From Orbaceae bacterium lpD02 (GTDB lineage: Bacteria > Pseudomonadota > Gammaproteobacteria > Enterobacterales > Orbaceae), in NCBI GenBank assembly GCA_036251875.1, contig CP133960.1, positions 124,001 to 188,000 on the forward strand: a DNA stretch of 64,000 nt. Direction: 5' to 3'. Shown one piece after another: positions 29,905 to 38,832 of the stretch. The position numbers and the translations under genes are program-made. Under the pieces are notes generated by a model. That model was not told the DNA's origin. It made no database searches and worked only from the letters and a program-made list of their open reading frames with translations. Position 1 is the stretch's first letter. Every line of letters starts with the position of its first letter.

Positions 29905-31113
29905 ATGAAAATAAAAATTATTTCGCTAGCGATGATATTAAGTTTTGCCTCAAGTAGCGCGTTTGCTAAAGAGTTTGTGTTAATTGATAGTGAGAATGGA
30001 ATATCAACGGGTGATTGGTCAATTTCAAATAAAGATATTAATGCCCAAGCAACGCCATTTTCTGTCAAAAATACCGTATTAAAAGGTGGCAAACAAGAGG
30101 GTAGTGAAGTTATTACGATTACAAGTGATGGATTGGTAATAAAGCTTAGTCCAACCCGTGGTATGGGGATTTTGTCAGTTGAAGGTGATGGGGTCAGAAT
30201 GGGCTGGGATTCGCCAGTTAATGAAGTCGTCAATCCCGTCAATATTAACCTAGAAAGCCGCGGTGGCATAGGTTGGCTGGAAGGCTTTAATGAAATGATG
30301 GTACGTTGTGGTTTTGAATGGACGGGACATGCGGTTGCTGCCGACGGAATGATGTATACTTTGCATGGTAATGCGGGTAATACGCCAGTATCCAAATTAG
30401 TTGTTGATGTTGCCGATACAGCGCCATACACCATTACGGTAAAAGGACTGATTAAAGAAAAAGCCTTTAAGAAAAGCAATTTAGAAACATGGGCTTCATT
30501 AAGCTATGTACCAGGTAGCAAATCATTCACTGTTCATGATGTGGTCACTAATCAAGGCGATTATACACGAGATTATCAAATCATCTATCATAGCAATTTT
30601 GGTACGCCAATCTTAGAACAAGATGCCCAGTTTGTTGCACCAGTCAAAGAAATTTCACCGTTTAATGATTATGCCAAAGAGGGGCTGGCAACATGGCAAA
30701 CCTATTTAGGCCCAACTAAAGGCTTTGATGAAATGGTATTTAATATCTATCCTTACGGTGATAATAATGACCAAACTAAAGTCATGGTTGCTAATAAAGC
30801 CGGTGATAAAGGCGCTGGCATTGAATTTAATCTTAAACAGCTACCTTATTTATCATTATGGAAAAATACCGATACCTTAAAACAAGGTTATGTCACCGGC
30901 TTAGAGCCCGGCACTAGCTTTGCTTATCCCGTTACGATAGAAAGGGAACAACAGCGCGTTCGTCAATTACAACCCGGCGAGAGTGCCGAATTCACATTAA
31001 CTTATCGTTTACTCGCTGGTAAAGCATCAGTTGATAATTATAAAAATCAAATTAAATCGATTCAAGGTGATAGAGAAACGCATGTTGAAACGCAGCCGAT
31101 GGCTTATGAATAA
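29905..31113 (+). CDS. Exported DUF4432 family protein (aldose-epimerase fold)
   Basis: From the ATG at 29905, after TGGAGAA, the protein has 402 residues and a clear Sec signal peptide ending at Ser-Ser-Ala-Phe-Ala. The mature part has features of the DUF4432 galactose-mutarotase-like fold: Pro-Thr-Arg-Gly-Met-Gly-Ile near residue 83, Gly-Gly-Ile-Gly-Trp-Leu-Glu-Gly-Phe-Asn-Glu, Leu-His-Gly-Asn-Ala-Gly-Asn-Thr-Pro and Tyr-His-Ser-Asn-Phe-Gly. Some relatives act on sugars or sulfosugars; the substrate here is unknown. A periplasmic location suggests carbohydrate handling before uptake. No sugar transporter is adjacent. Confidence 0.8.
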   Translation: MKIKIISLAMILSFASSSAFAKEFVLIDSENGISTGDWSISNKDINAQATPFSVKNTVLKGGKQEGSEVITITSDGLVIKLSPTRGMGILSVEGDGVRMGWDSPVNEVVNPVNINLESRGGIGWLEGFNEMMVRCGFEWTGHAVAADGMMYTLHGNAGNTPVSKLVVDVADTAPYTITVKGLIKEKAFKKSNLETWASLSYVPGSKSFTVHDVVTNQGDYTRDYQIIYHSNFGTPILEQDAQFVAPVKEISPFNDYAKEGLATWQTYLGPTKGFDEMVFNIYPYGDNNDQTKVMVANKAGDKGAGIEFNLKQLPYLSLWKNTDTLKQGYVTGLEPGTSFAYPVTIEREQQRVRQLQPGESAEFTLTYRLLAGKASVDNYKNQIKSIQGDRETHVETQPMAYE

Positions 31114-31247
31114 CGCTTAAAATCTGAATAATGGTGCTTAGAGCATCATTATTCTATTAAATTTTATTTTTAATGATGTACTTTTGGCTTTACTGGCAAA
31201 AATATCTATAATACTGGCTGGTTTTATTTTTATAGTAATGAGATGAC

Positions 31248-32222
31248 ATGGACAAAGCCGCCATTGGGTCAGTAAAAGCACAACTTCATAGCCGTAATCG
31301 ACATCGCCTTGGTTATGATTTTTTACAGCTAGCACAAACACTGCCTGAACTTGCTCCGTTTATTTATGAAAATCAATATGGCAATTTGTCGGTGGATTTT
31401 TCCAATCCTATTGCGGTTAAAATGCTAAATAAGGCACTATTATTACATTTTTATAAACTAATCTATTGGGATATTCCTGATAGCTATTTATGCCCACCCG
31501 TACCTGGCCGCGCAGACTATATTCATTATTTAGCTGATTTATTGGCTGACGAGAATCACGGACTTATTCCACAAAGTAAGCCGATACGAGTACTTGATAT
31601 TGGTGTTGGAGCGAATGCCATTTATCCGATTGTTGGTCATGGCGAATATGGTTGGTCATTTGTCGGCAGTGATATTAATCCCGCAGCAATCAAAATCGCG
31701 ACATTAATTGCGCAGAGTAATCCAAAATTAAAAGACGCACTACAATGCCGATTACAACCTGATAATAATGCGATTTTTAACAATATCATTAAAGCAAAAG
31801 AGTATTTTGCCCTTACGCTATGTAATCCACCATTTTATGCTTCTGCACAAGAAGCGCAGGCAAGTAATTATAAAAAAGTAACCAATTTAGCTAAGTCAAC
31901 GTCATCAGCATCATATAGACCAACTATTCGCAACTTTTCAGGTCAAGATAATGAGCTTTGGTGCCAAGGCGGTGAAAGTGAATTTATTAGCAAGATGATC
32001 ATTGAGAGTAAAGATTATCAGTCACAATGTTTATGGTTTAGTTCACTCGTTGCCAAGAAAGAGACATTAACCATTTTGACCAAGTTATTAAATAAAGTTG
32101 GTGTTGCTGACTTTAAAATTATTAATATGGCACAAGGTCAAAAAATAAGTCGTATGATTGCTTGGACCTTTATTGATAAAAGTGAACGACATCAATATTT
32201 ACGAAATCATAGCATGATTTGA
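31248..32222 (+). CDS. rlmF: 23S rRNA (adenine1618-N6)-methyltransferase RlmF
   Basis: RlmF makes m6A1618 in 23S rRNA. The 324-residue protein has the SAM motif Leu-Asp-Ile-Gly-Val-Gly-Ala-Asn-Ala-Ile-Tyr-Pro, an acidic Gly-Ser-Asp-Ile-Asn, and the base-methylation motif Cys-Asn-Pro-Pro-Phe-Tyr. The N-terminal Leu-His-x-Arg-Asn-Arg-His and Asp-Phe-Ser-Asn-Pro are typical of the family. Single gene; the start codon at 31248 is preceded by GAGATGAC. Confidence 0.94.
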   Translation: MDKAAIGSVKAQLHSRNRHRLGYDFLQLAQTLPELAPFIYENQYGNLSVDFSNPIAVKMLNKALLLHFYKLIYWDIPDSYLCPPVPGRADYIHYLADLLADENHGLIPQSKPIRVLDIGVGANAIYPIVGHGEYGWSFVGSDINPAAIKIATLIAQSNPKLKDALQCRLQPDNNAIFNNIIKAKEYFALTLCNPPFYASAQEAQASNYKKVTNLAKSTSSASYRPTIRNFSGQDNELWCQGGESEFISKMIIESKDYQSQCLWFSSLVAKKETLTILTKLLNKVGVADFKIINMAQGQKISRMIAWTFIDKSERHQYLRNHSMI

Positions 32223-32321
32223 GCCTCAATTTTTGCACCATTACCCATCAGTTATACCTCCAAACCTGCTAGTTTATGCTAATCAACCTTTCATTCCTTT
32301 TTTGGAGATAAACTTAGCAGT

Positions 32322-32929
32322 ATGATAAAACCTCAACTAAGAAGATATTCCAATGACATGATAATTAAGTAGCGAATTTAAACGAGAATGTGTAGAGCTT
32401 ATCCTCAATTATGGTTATACCACATAAAGACGCAGCTAAAACAATGGGGGTAAGCTTATCGTCACTTCAGTGCAGGGTAACGCAATACCAACAAGAAAGA
32501 CAAGGCATCACATTGAAAAAAACTACTCTTATACCTGAGCAATTGAGAATTCAAGCGTTGGAAAAGCAAGTTAAACAGCTACAAAGTGATAATCAGTTCT
32601 TAAAAAAGGCTTCAGCCGTTTTCGCAGTGGAAATGACAAACAACAACAAGTCGTATTGATGTTGAAAGGTAGGTAATGCAATTCATCAGATTTGTCGATG
32701 TTTATCCTTGTCATCGAGTACATTTTACTATCGAATGAAACCTAGATCATCTAAACTCGCTAATATTCGACTTGAAATAGCGATGAAAGCAGTTCATCAA
32801 GATATGGACGGTATCTATGGTAAACGCTGAATGTTAGTTGAGTTAATTAAAAAAGGGTTTAAGTTAGGGCTGGATAAAGTAAGGCGCGTCATGAAAAAGT
32901 TGGGGCTAGTTACCAAAATACCTAAATAG
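32322..32929 (+). pseudogene. Decayed IS3-family transposase remnant
   Basis: A start-like Met-Ile-Lys-Pro-Gln-Leu-Arg-Arg-Tyr-Ser-Asn at 32322 breaks at a TAG. The frame then resumes as Glu-Phe-Lys-Arg-Glu-Cys-Val-Glu-Leu, shifts again near 32420, and continues as an OrfA-like HTH plus coiled coil to 32659 (Phe-Leu-Lys-Lys-Ala-Ser-Ala). An OrfB N-terminal HTH_21-like part follows (Ser-Thr-Phe-Tyr-Tyr-Arg, Gly-Ile-Tyr-Gly-Lys-Arg, stop, then Lys-Val-Arg-Arg-Val-Met-Lys-Lys-Leu-Gly-Leu). The DDE domain is missing. It differs from the IS150-type copies. Confidence 0.75.
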
Positions 32930-32936
32930 CATGCTT

Positions 32937-32963
32937 AAAAAGGCACCTAACGTGCCTTTTTTC
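32937..32963. terminator. Bidirectional terminator downstream of mutS
   Basis: AAAAAGGCAC (32937-32946) pairs perfectly with GTGCCTTTTT (32952-32961) around CTAAC. A-run and T-run flanks allow termination of mutS on the - strand and of anything entering on the + strand. Confidence 0.9.
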
Positions 32964-32978
32964 TTATTAATTAGCCAA

Positions 32979-35534
32979 TCAGAGTAAATTTTTTAATTTA
33001 TATAATACTTCTAATGCTTGTTTTGGTGTCAATGAATCAGGCTCAATAGCGTGTAACGCCGCTTCGACCTCTGACACTTCGGGTTCAGTGATAAAGTTTA
33101 ATTGTGAACTATCAACATGGCTATGTGATGAGTTTTTAGATAGCAGCTCCAACTCTTTAAGTTTTTGTTTAGCGCGCTTTAAAATACTATTTGGCACGCC
33201 CGCAAGTCCTGCAACGGCAATACCGAAACTTTTACTGGCGGCACCATCGGCAACGGCGTGCATAAAGGCAATGGTATTGTCATGTTCAATCGCATCAAAA
33301 TGGACATTATAAACGCCGTTAATGCTTTCTGGCAGCTGCGTTAATTCAAAGTAATGAGTTGCAAAAAGCGTCATCGCTTTGGTTTGATTCGCTAATGCTT
33401 CAATACATGCCCAAGCTAGCGATAAACCATCGTAAGTGGAAGTGCCACGGCCTATCTCATCCATCAGTACGAGGCTATGTTCAGTCGAGTTATGCATAAT
33501 ATTGGCGGTTTCGGTCATTTCGACCATAAACGTCGAGCGGCCAGAGGCTAAATCATCTGATGCGCCGATCCGGGTGAATATACGGTCAATTGGACCAATT
33601 GAGGCATGTGACGCTGGCACAAAACTACCAATGTAAGCGAGTAAGGTAATTAGCGCGGCTTGCCGCATATAGGTACTTTTACCGCCCATATTGGGGCCGG
33701 TAATAATTAACATTCGCCGCTGATGTGATAAAGCCAACGAATTGGCGATAAACGGCTCGGATAATACCTTTTCAACCACCGGATGGCGGCCATTTTCAAT
33801 ATGGATCCCTTTTTCCGTAGTCAATTTAGGACAACTATAATTTAATGTCTCAGCCCGCTCTGCTAACGTTGCAAGTACATCAAGTTCGGCTAATGATTCT
33901 GCACTTTTTTGCATTTGACCTAATTGTGGCAATAATATTGCAAATAGCTCCTCATACAGGGATTTTTCAAGTGCCAGTGCTTTGCCCTTTGAGGTCAGTA
34001 CTTTATCTTCATACTCTTTTAATTCGGGAATAATATAGCGCTCAGCATTTTTTAAGGTTTGTCTGCGCGTATAATGAATTGGCGCCAAATGGCTTTGGCC
34101 GCGGCTAATTTGAATATAATACCCATGAATAGCATTAAAACCGATTTTTAGCGTATCAATACCTAATGTTTGGCGCTCCCTAATTTCTAGCTGGTCAAGG
34201 TAACTGGTCGCGCCAGCCGCTAAAGCACGAAGTTCATCAAGCTCGGCATTATAACCTTCGGCAATCACCCCTCCATCACGGATCAACACTGGCGGCGCCT
34301 CGATAATAGCGTGATTAAGTAAATCGGCAATATCATCAAAGGTGTTGATGTATTGGCTAAGCGCAATTAAATAAGAGTTATCAATATGCTTAAGACTTTG
34401 TTGTAACACCGGTAAGATATTATAAGCGTCGCGCAATCTAGCAAAATCTCGCGGTCTTGCTGAGTGCAGGGCAAGCCTTGCTAAAATGCGCTCAATATCA
34501 CCAATTTGTTTTAATAGCGGCTGAATCTCTTGATAATGATTTTGCAGCTCGCTAATTGATGTTTGCCGTTGGTTTAGTACCATTAGGTCGCGAATTGGCG
34601 CATGTAGCCAACGCTTTAGCATGCGGCTACCCATCGCGGTTTGGGTTTTGTCCAATATTTTTGCTAACGTATTTTCGGTACTACCCGATAAGTTTTCGGT
34701 TATCTCTAAATTACGCCTTGTCGCGGCATCTAAAATAATGAAGTTGTCATGAGACTCTTTGATGATGGAACGAATATGTGGTAACGAGGTTTTTTGGGTA
34801 TCTTTAACATATTGCAGTAAGCAGCCTGCTGCTTTTAACGCTTTAATTGATTGCTCAACCCCAAAGCCGATTAAATCTTTGGTGCCAAATTGCATATTAA
34901 GTTGCTGCCTGGCGGTATTTAAATCAAACTCCCAAAGTGGTCGACGGCGTAAACCGTGGCGATTTTCAATTAGCACCATCGATTTAAAATCTTCAGGATA
35001 GAGTATTTCAACCGGGCTTGTGCGCTGTAGCTCTGCTTGCATGGTTTCTTTATTATCGCACTCAAACACATGAAAACGGCCAGAACTAATATCCAGTGTT
35101 GCATAACCATAACCGCTCGGCTCTTGCCAAATAGCGGCTAATAAATTGTCTTTGCGATCTTCAAGTAATAACTCATCACTGACCGTACCAGGCGTAACAA
35201 TGCGCACTACTTTGCGCTCAACCGGGCCTTTACTGATTGCGGGATCGCCAATTTGTTCACAAATCGCCACCGATTCACCGAGTGAAATTAATTTAGCCAA
35301 ATAACCTTCAACCGCATGATAAGGAACGCCCGCCATTGGGATTGGTTCACCCGCCGAAGCGCCACGCTTAGTGAGGGAAATATCTAACAGTTGCGATGCT
35401 TTTTTAGCATCATCATAAAATAGCTCATAAAAATCACCCATTCGATAAAATAATAAAATATCGGGATTTTCAGCTTTCAACTTTAAATACTGCTGCATCA
35501 TGGGGGTGTGGTTGGTATTTAGATTTTCATTCAT
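32979..35534 (-). CDS. mutS: DNA mismatch repair protein MutS
   Basis: MutS recognises mismatches and starts methyl-directed repair. The 851-residue protein matches E. coli MutS (853). The mismatch-binding Phe-Tyr-Glu motif occurs in Gly-Asp-Phe-Tyr-Glu-Leu-Phe near residue 36, and the ATPase domain has Gly-Pro-Asn-Met-Gly-Gly-Lys-Ser-Thr (about 615), Asp-Glu-Ile-Gly-Arg-Gly-Thr-Ser and Ala-Thr-His-Tyr-Phe-Glu-Leu. The gene looks intact. It lies between the two IS150-type copies. Confidence 0.98.
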   Translation of the reverse strand: MNENLNTNHTPMMQQYLKLKAENPDILLFYRMGDFYELFYDDAKKASQLLDISLTKRGASAGEPIPMAGVPYHAVEGYLAKLISLGESVAICEQIGDPAISKGPVERKVVRIVTPGTVSDELLLEDRKDNLLAAIWQEPSGYGYATLDISSGRFHVFECDNKETMQAELQRTSPVEILYPEDFKSMVLIENRHGLRRRPLWEFDLNTARQQLNMQFGTKDLIGFGVEQSIKALKAAGCLLQYVKDTQKTSLPHIRSIIKESHDNFIILDAATRRNLEITENLSGSTENTLAKILDKTQTAMGSRMLKRWLHAPIRDLMVLNQRQTSISELQNHYQEIQPLLKQIGDIERILARLALHSARPRDFARLRDAYNILPVLQQSLKHIDNSYLIALSQYINTFDDIADLLNHAIIEAPPVLIRDGGVIAEGYNAELDELRALAAGATSYLDQLEIRERQTLGIDTLKIGFNAIHGYYIQISRGQSHLAPIHYTRRQTLKNAERYIIPELKEYEDKVLTSKGKALALEKSLYEELFAILLPQLGQMQKSAESLAELDVLATLAERAETLNYSCPKLTTEKGIHIENGRHPVVEKVLSEPFIANSLALSHQRRMLIITGPNMGGKSTYMRQAALITLLAYIGSFVPASHASIGPIDRIFTRIGASDDLASGRSTFMVEMTETANIMHNSTEHSLVLMDEIGRGTSTYDGLSLAWACIEALANQTKAMTLFATHYFELTQLPESINGVYNVHFDAIEHDNTIAFMHAVADGAASKSFGIAVAGLAGVPNSILKRAKQKLKELELLSKNSSHSHVDSSQLNFITEPEVSEVEAALHAIEPDSLTPKQALEVLYKLKNLL

Positions 35535-35887
35535 AATAGCATTTCAACTTATTTTTTATTTTTGCAATGAGTTAATTGATTTTTAGTTATTATTACTAGG
35601 TCGTATAAATTAACAATACAATTATAACTGATTATTATTTTTAAGCAGAGCGCTATTTTTATTACCTATAATGAATAAAAGAGTATATTTTAAACTATTT
35701 GTTTATTTCTTCGCTTATCTGTAAACATGCCACAAATAAATTATCTAAATATGCACAGTCTTTATAGAGCGGGATCTTTCAATCAAAAATATTGGCAGCT
35801 GTGAGGATGAATTTTTATTCAAATAATTTTGCATAATAAATGATTAATCAAGTATATTTCAAGCTTATTTATTTTGAGAGGATTATT
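35535..35887. other. Intergenic region upstream of mutS
   Basis: AT-rich; presumably holds the mutS promoter. I see no gene, RNA or strong hairpin in it. Confidence 0.4.
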
Positions 35888-36146
35888 ATGAATAAAATTG
35901 AATAGAATCTCTTTAGCAAATTAAATTGGATTAATGGCACCAGTGTGACTAGAGTTTTATCCTCTTTAGAAAATAATGAGTTAATTAACAAAAAAATTAA
36001 TATTAGTGACGCTAGGGAAGGCGTTGTATCGCTTAACAATACAGTTAAAGAAATGCTAAAAAATACTCTGATAACAGTGGGCAGACGATAAAAAATATTT
36101 TTTGCTATTAAGCGATGCTGCGCTATTAGGCTTAAATCATTATTAA
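35888..36146 (+). pseudogene. Remnant of a MarR-type regulator
   Basis: After an ATG at 35888 there is a TAG at codon 6. The same frame then reads Asn-Gly-Thr-Ser-Val-Thr-Arg-Val-Leu-Ser-Ser-Leu-Glu-Asn-Asn-Glu-Leu-Ile-Asn, the recognition-helix pattern of MarR-family winged HTHs, with the wing replaced by Asp-Ala-Arg-Glu-Gly-Val-Val-Ser-Leu. It stops at 36091, but a neighbouring frame continues to 36146 (Leu-Leu-Ser-Asp-Ala-Ala-Leu-Leu-Gly). So it has at least one stop and one frameshift and only part of a MarR gene remains. Confidence 0.6.
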
Positions 36147-36174
36147 ATAAATTAAAAGGTTAGTGGGGATTAAA

Positions 36175-37314
36175 TCATGTATGCTTTGAAAATGTTAATT
36201 GCTTTACAAGAGATATGACTCTATTCGTATTTAGGTTATCATTAAATTTAAAAAATTTATTAAATTTAAGACAATCATTCTCTTGAAGGTGTGTACTTTT
36301 CATTATGTTTTCTAATTCATTAATTACATCTTGAAATCTAAAGCAAAGCTTTCTTTCAAAGACATCATGCAAATCATATAAAAATCCCCGCTCTTTGTTA
36401 TTATATTTAATATAGTCAAATGAAAAACTAATACATGGTTTTCTTAAAAAAAGGAAATCAAAATAACAACTAGAATAGTCTGTAATAAGTAATGATGCTT
36501 TTTTTAATAAGACTTCAATGTTTGTGAATTCTCTATTATCAAGATTTATTGCACCTATAGAGGATAATTGATTATAATACGAGTTGTTTTTGTGATGAAA
36601 ATGTTCTCTTATTCCAATAATGCAATTAAATTTTATTAAAAAATTTGAGAGATTAATAAGTTCATCATTACTAAATTGATAATAGCTATTATTGTCATCT
36701 CGCCATGTTGGAGCAAAAAGGATTAATTTTTTATTTATGGTCAACTCATTAATTTTTTTTTCTTCCTCTTTCATACAATCAAAAGTTGAAAATAGAAAGT
36801 CAATTCTTGGCAATCCAGTGATATGTACTTTAGATTTAGGAATGCCAAAAGATTTTCCCATAGAGATTGCATCAGACTCAGAACTTGCAATTATATGAAA
36901 ATTAAAGTCCTCATGTTGTAAGAATGGATTAGAGTTTTGAATAGATGTTCGAAACATATTTTTGATTGGAATACCATGCCAAACATTGACAATTGGCTTT
37001 TTTTTCAGATCAATATATTTAAAAAATCGATATATTGAGAGCATTTGATCGCAAATAATGACACTTGATTCGAAAAAATATTTATTAATTGCTGAATTAA
37101 TAATAATTGAATGCTCTTGGTATTTTATAAATGATATTGAGCTTGTTAATATTACTATTTTTATGTTTTCTTTTTTAGCTTGTTCAAAAACAGCTTTTAT
37201 GTTGCCTGTAAAATCATCTCCATATGGAACAAAACACCAAGTATTTTGTTCTTGTTTTATCATATTTTGTTTTAGTGTATTTATTTTTTTCCGAATTAAT
37301 TTAAATGGATTCAT
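36175..37314 (-). CDS. CDP-glycerol glycerophosphotransferase family protein (TagB/TagF-like)
   Basis: Proteins of this family transfer glycerol-phosphate from CDP-glycerol to a membrane acceptor or growing polymer. The 379-residue protein shows Val-Trp-His-Gly-Ile-Pro-Ile-Lys, Thr-Gly-Leu-Pro-Arg-Ile-Asp, Phe-Ala-Pro-Thr-Trp-Arg-Asp and Ile-Thr-Asp-Tyr-Ser-Ser-Cys-Tyr-Phe-Asp-Phe, the core of the domain. It is about the length of a TagB-type primase and shorter than TagF polymerases. Its start overlaps the tagD stop (ATGA), so the pair is coupled. The gene is much more AT-rich than its neighbours, pointing to acquisition. Role: probably one glycerol-phosphate addition to a surface glycan. 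Confidence 0.87.
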   Translation of the reverse strand: MNPFKLIRKKINTLKQNMIKQEQNTWCFVPYGDDFTGNIKAVFEQAKKENIKIVILTSSISFIKYQEHSIIINSAINKYFFESSVIICDQMLSIYRFFKYIDLKKKPIVNVWHGIPIKNMFRTSIQNSNPFLQHEDFNFHIIASSESDAISMGKSFGIPKSKVHITGLPRIDFLFSTFDCMKEEEKKINELTINKKLILFAPTWRDDNNSYYQFSNDELINLSNFLIKFNCIIGIREHFHHKNNSYYNQLSSIGAINLDNREFTNIEVLLKKASLLITDYSSCYFDFLFLRKPCISFSFDYIKYNNKERGFLYDLHDVFERKLCFRFQDVINELENIMKSTHLQENDCLKFNKFFKFNDNLNTNRVISLVKQLTFSKHT

Positions 37315-37691
37315 AATATTTTTTTGATTAAAGATGTAGAGATTTTAGGTGTTCTTGGTACATAAACTATATCACAATATTTTTTGAGATAATCAAATTT
37401 CATACTCCAGTCAGATCCCATAAATAAAATATCTATGTTATGGTTTTTTATATCTCCTATTTTTTGTTCCCAAGAATTTTCAGTGATAATTAAATCAATA
37501 AAGTTGAATGACTCTAATACTTCTTTTCTTTTGTCAAAACTCAACAATGATTGTTTATTTTTTTTTGTGTTAAACTCATCACTAGATAAGCCAACAATTA
37601 ATGAGTCTCCTAAATCAGCGGCTCTTTTTAATAACATAAAATGACCATAATGAAAGTAGTCAAACGTGCCATAAGTAATGACTTTTTTCAT
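37311..37691 (-). CDS. tagD: Glycerol-3-phosphate cytidylyltransferase, TagD type
   Basis: The enzyme makes CDP-glycerol from CTP and glycerol-3-phosphate. The 126-residue protein is close in length and sequence to Bacillus TagD (129): start Met-Lys-Lys-Val-Ile-Thr-Tyr-Gly-Thr-Phe-Asp, nucleotide motif His14-Tyr-Gly-His17, Trp-Glu-Gln-Lys, Gly-Ser-Asp-Trp, and Arg-Thr-Pro-Lys-Ile-Ser-Thr-Ser in place of Arg-Thr-Glu-Gly-Ile-Ser-Thr-Thr. It supplies the donor for the overlapping TagF-like enzyme. Very AT-rich, like its partner. Confidence 0.92.
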   Translation of the reverse strand: MKKVITYGTFDYFHYGHFMLLKRAADLGDSLIVGLSSDEFNTKKNKQSLLSFDKRKEVLESFNFIDLIITENSWEQKIGDIKNHNIDILFMGSDWSMKFDYLKKYCDIVYVPRTPKISTSLIKKIL

Positions 37692-38193
37692 ACTATATAC
37701 TTCTTATTTACATAAATTATATTCTTGTTCACATCATACCAATATTTAATGGAAATACAAAATACTCATTAAAATAGTTCATAAAATTTAGGCTACTATA
37801 TAAAATAGCCTATAGGATTTTAATAGTATGGTCGCTGGAATAAGTTTTCTTTTAATCACCACATTAACTATTTTTTGAAGGTATGCCAGTAATAAAGTAA
37901 AAATTACTATTAGCCATATCAATATGTTAAATATGTGTCACAGCTTTTAAATTGCTATCATTAAATTTAGCGCTTAATCACCCTCCCTCCAGAAATACAC
38001 CTAAAATTCACTATCAGACGGTTTTTTACTTTGCGGTATTAAAAATTCTTATAAGCCTTGCTTAATAGTATTTTTTAGTGAGCTTTCAGTTTTATAAACA
38101 AGCAAACTTTAAATTTTATTATTTTTAACGTTTAAATTGCTTATTTATAAGCGTACAATCAATTGTCGATAATAAATGTTTAAGGTGGGTTAA
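37692..38193. other. Intergenic region between tagD and yagU
   Basis: AT-rich and without a credible gene. It contains one hairpin, TAGGCTA (37789-37795) with TAGCCTA (37806-37812), followed only by a weak T-stretch. The divergent promoters for tagD and yagU presumably lie here. I see no IS end. Confidence 0.4.
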
Positions 38194-38706
38194 ATGATTA
38201 ATTTATTTGCAATGTCAGACAAAAAATATCGCCACGTATGTGGGATGTTTTACATTGGTATTATTGCCGGTATATTTTCAGCATTAGTTAAATCAGGTTT
38301 TGAAACACTTATTCCACCAAGGACTGTCGAAACTATGCCGCCTCCAATGGTTTTATTAGAAAAACTCGGCTTTGATGTGTCGACAATGAATTATGAGTGG
38401 CTAGGCATTGCTATAAATTGGGGTGGCAACGGTGTACATATTTTATTTTCAATAGTTATGGCGATAATATACTGCATCTCATCTGAATATTTTCCTAAAG
38501 CAAAAATGCTACACGGTGTTGTTTTTGGGGTAGGTGTTTCGGTATTTGCTCATGGTTTAGTGGTGCCGTTACTTGGTTTATCGGGTTGGTTATGGTTAGC
38601 AGGCCCTCAAGCGTTAATATCAGAATTTGTCGGCACCGCATTTTGGATTTGGTCTATTGAAGCGATTAGACTTGATTTAAGGTATCGATTTTTTAAACAC
38701 AGTTAA
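38194..38706 (+). CDS. yagU: YagU family inner-membrane protein (DUF1440)
   Basis: The 170-residue protein resembles E. coli YagU (204): Gly-Ile-Ile-Ala-Gly-Ile-Phe-Ser-Ala-Leu-Val-Lys, then Phe-Glu-Thr-Leu-Ile-Pro-Pro-Arg-Thr, and three further hydrophobic segments. YagU contributes to acid resistance in E. coli; the mechanism is unknown. The ATG at 38194 has AAGGTGGG upstream. An 11-bp palindrome (38716-38742) follows the stop. Confidence 0.85.
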   Translation: MINLFAMSDKKYRHVCGMFYIGIIAGIFSALVKSGFETLIPPRTVETMPPPMVLLEKLGFDVSTMNYEWLGIAINWGGNGVHILFSIVMAIIYCISSEYFPKAKMLHGVVFGVGVSVFAHGLVVPLLGLSGWLWLAGPQALISEFVGTAFWIWSIEAIRLDLRYRFFKHS

Positions 38707-38715
38707 GCTGTAATG

Positions 38716-38742
38716 CAGCGTGTCATATGTTATGACACGCTG
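38716..38742. repeat. Perfect 11-bp inverted repeat after yagU
   Basis: CAGCGTGTCAT (38716-38726) and ATGACACGCTG (38732-38742) form an 11-bp stem with a 5-base loop. No T-run follows, so it may act as an RNA 3' end structure or a protein site. A second small hairpin (AAGCTTAA/TTAAGCTT) lies at 38762-38785. Confidence 0.6.
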
Positions 38743-38797
38743 GTCAAGTCACTAATAAAATAAGCTTAATGTAAAAATTAAGCTTCAGGTTGTTGAC

Positions 38798-38829
38798 AAA
38801 CCTCGATATTATTTGGGGTTTATTTTTTT
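38798..38829 (+). terminator. Intrinsic terminator between yagU and the IS1182-type gene
   Basis: AAACCTC (38798-38804) pairs with GGGGTTT (38815-38821, one G-T pair), followed by ATTTTTTT. It would stop + strand transcription from yagU. Confidence 0.7.
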
Positions 38830-38832
38830 ATT

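Noticed and set aside
32411-32659. Intact small transposase-accessory gene
   Set aside because: The frame begins in the middle of an OrfA-like sequence after a frameshift and is better explained as part of a decayed IS3-type element.
38716-38830. Possible left terminal repeat of the IS1182-type element
   Set aside because: I compared the hairpins here with the sequence beyond the transposase start (40245-40302) and could not find a matching inverted end, so no element boundaries are reported.
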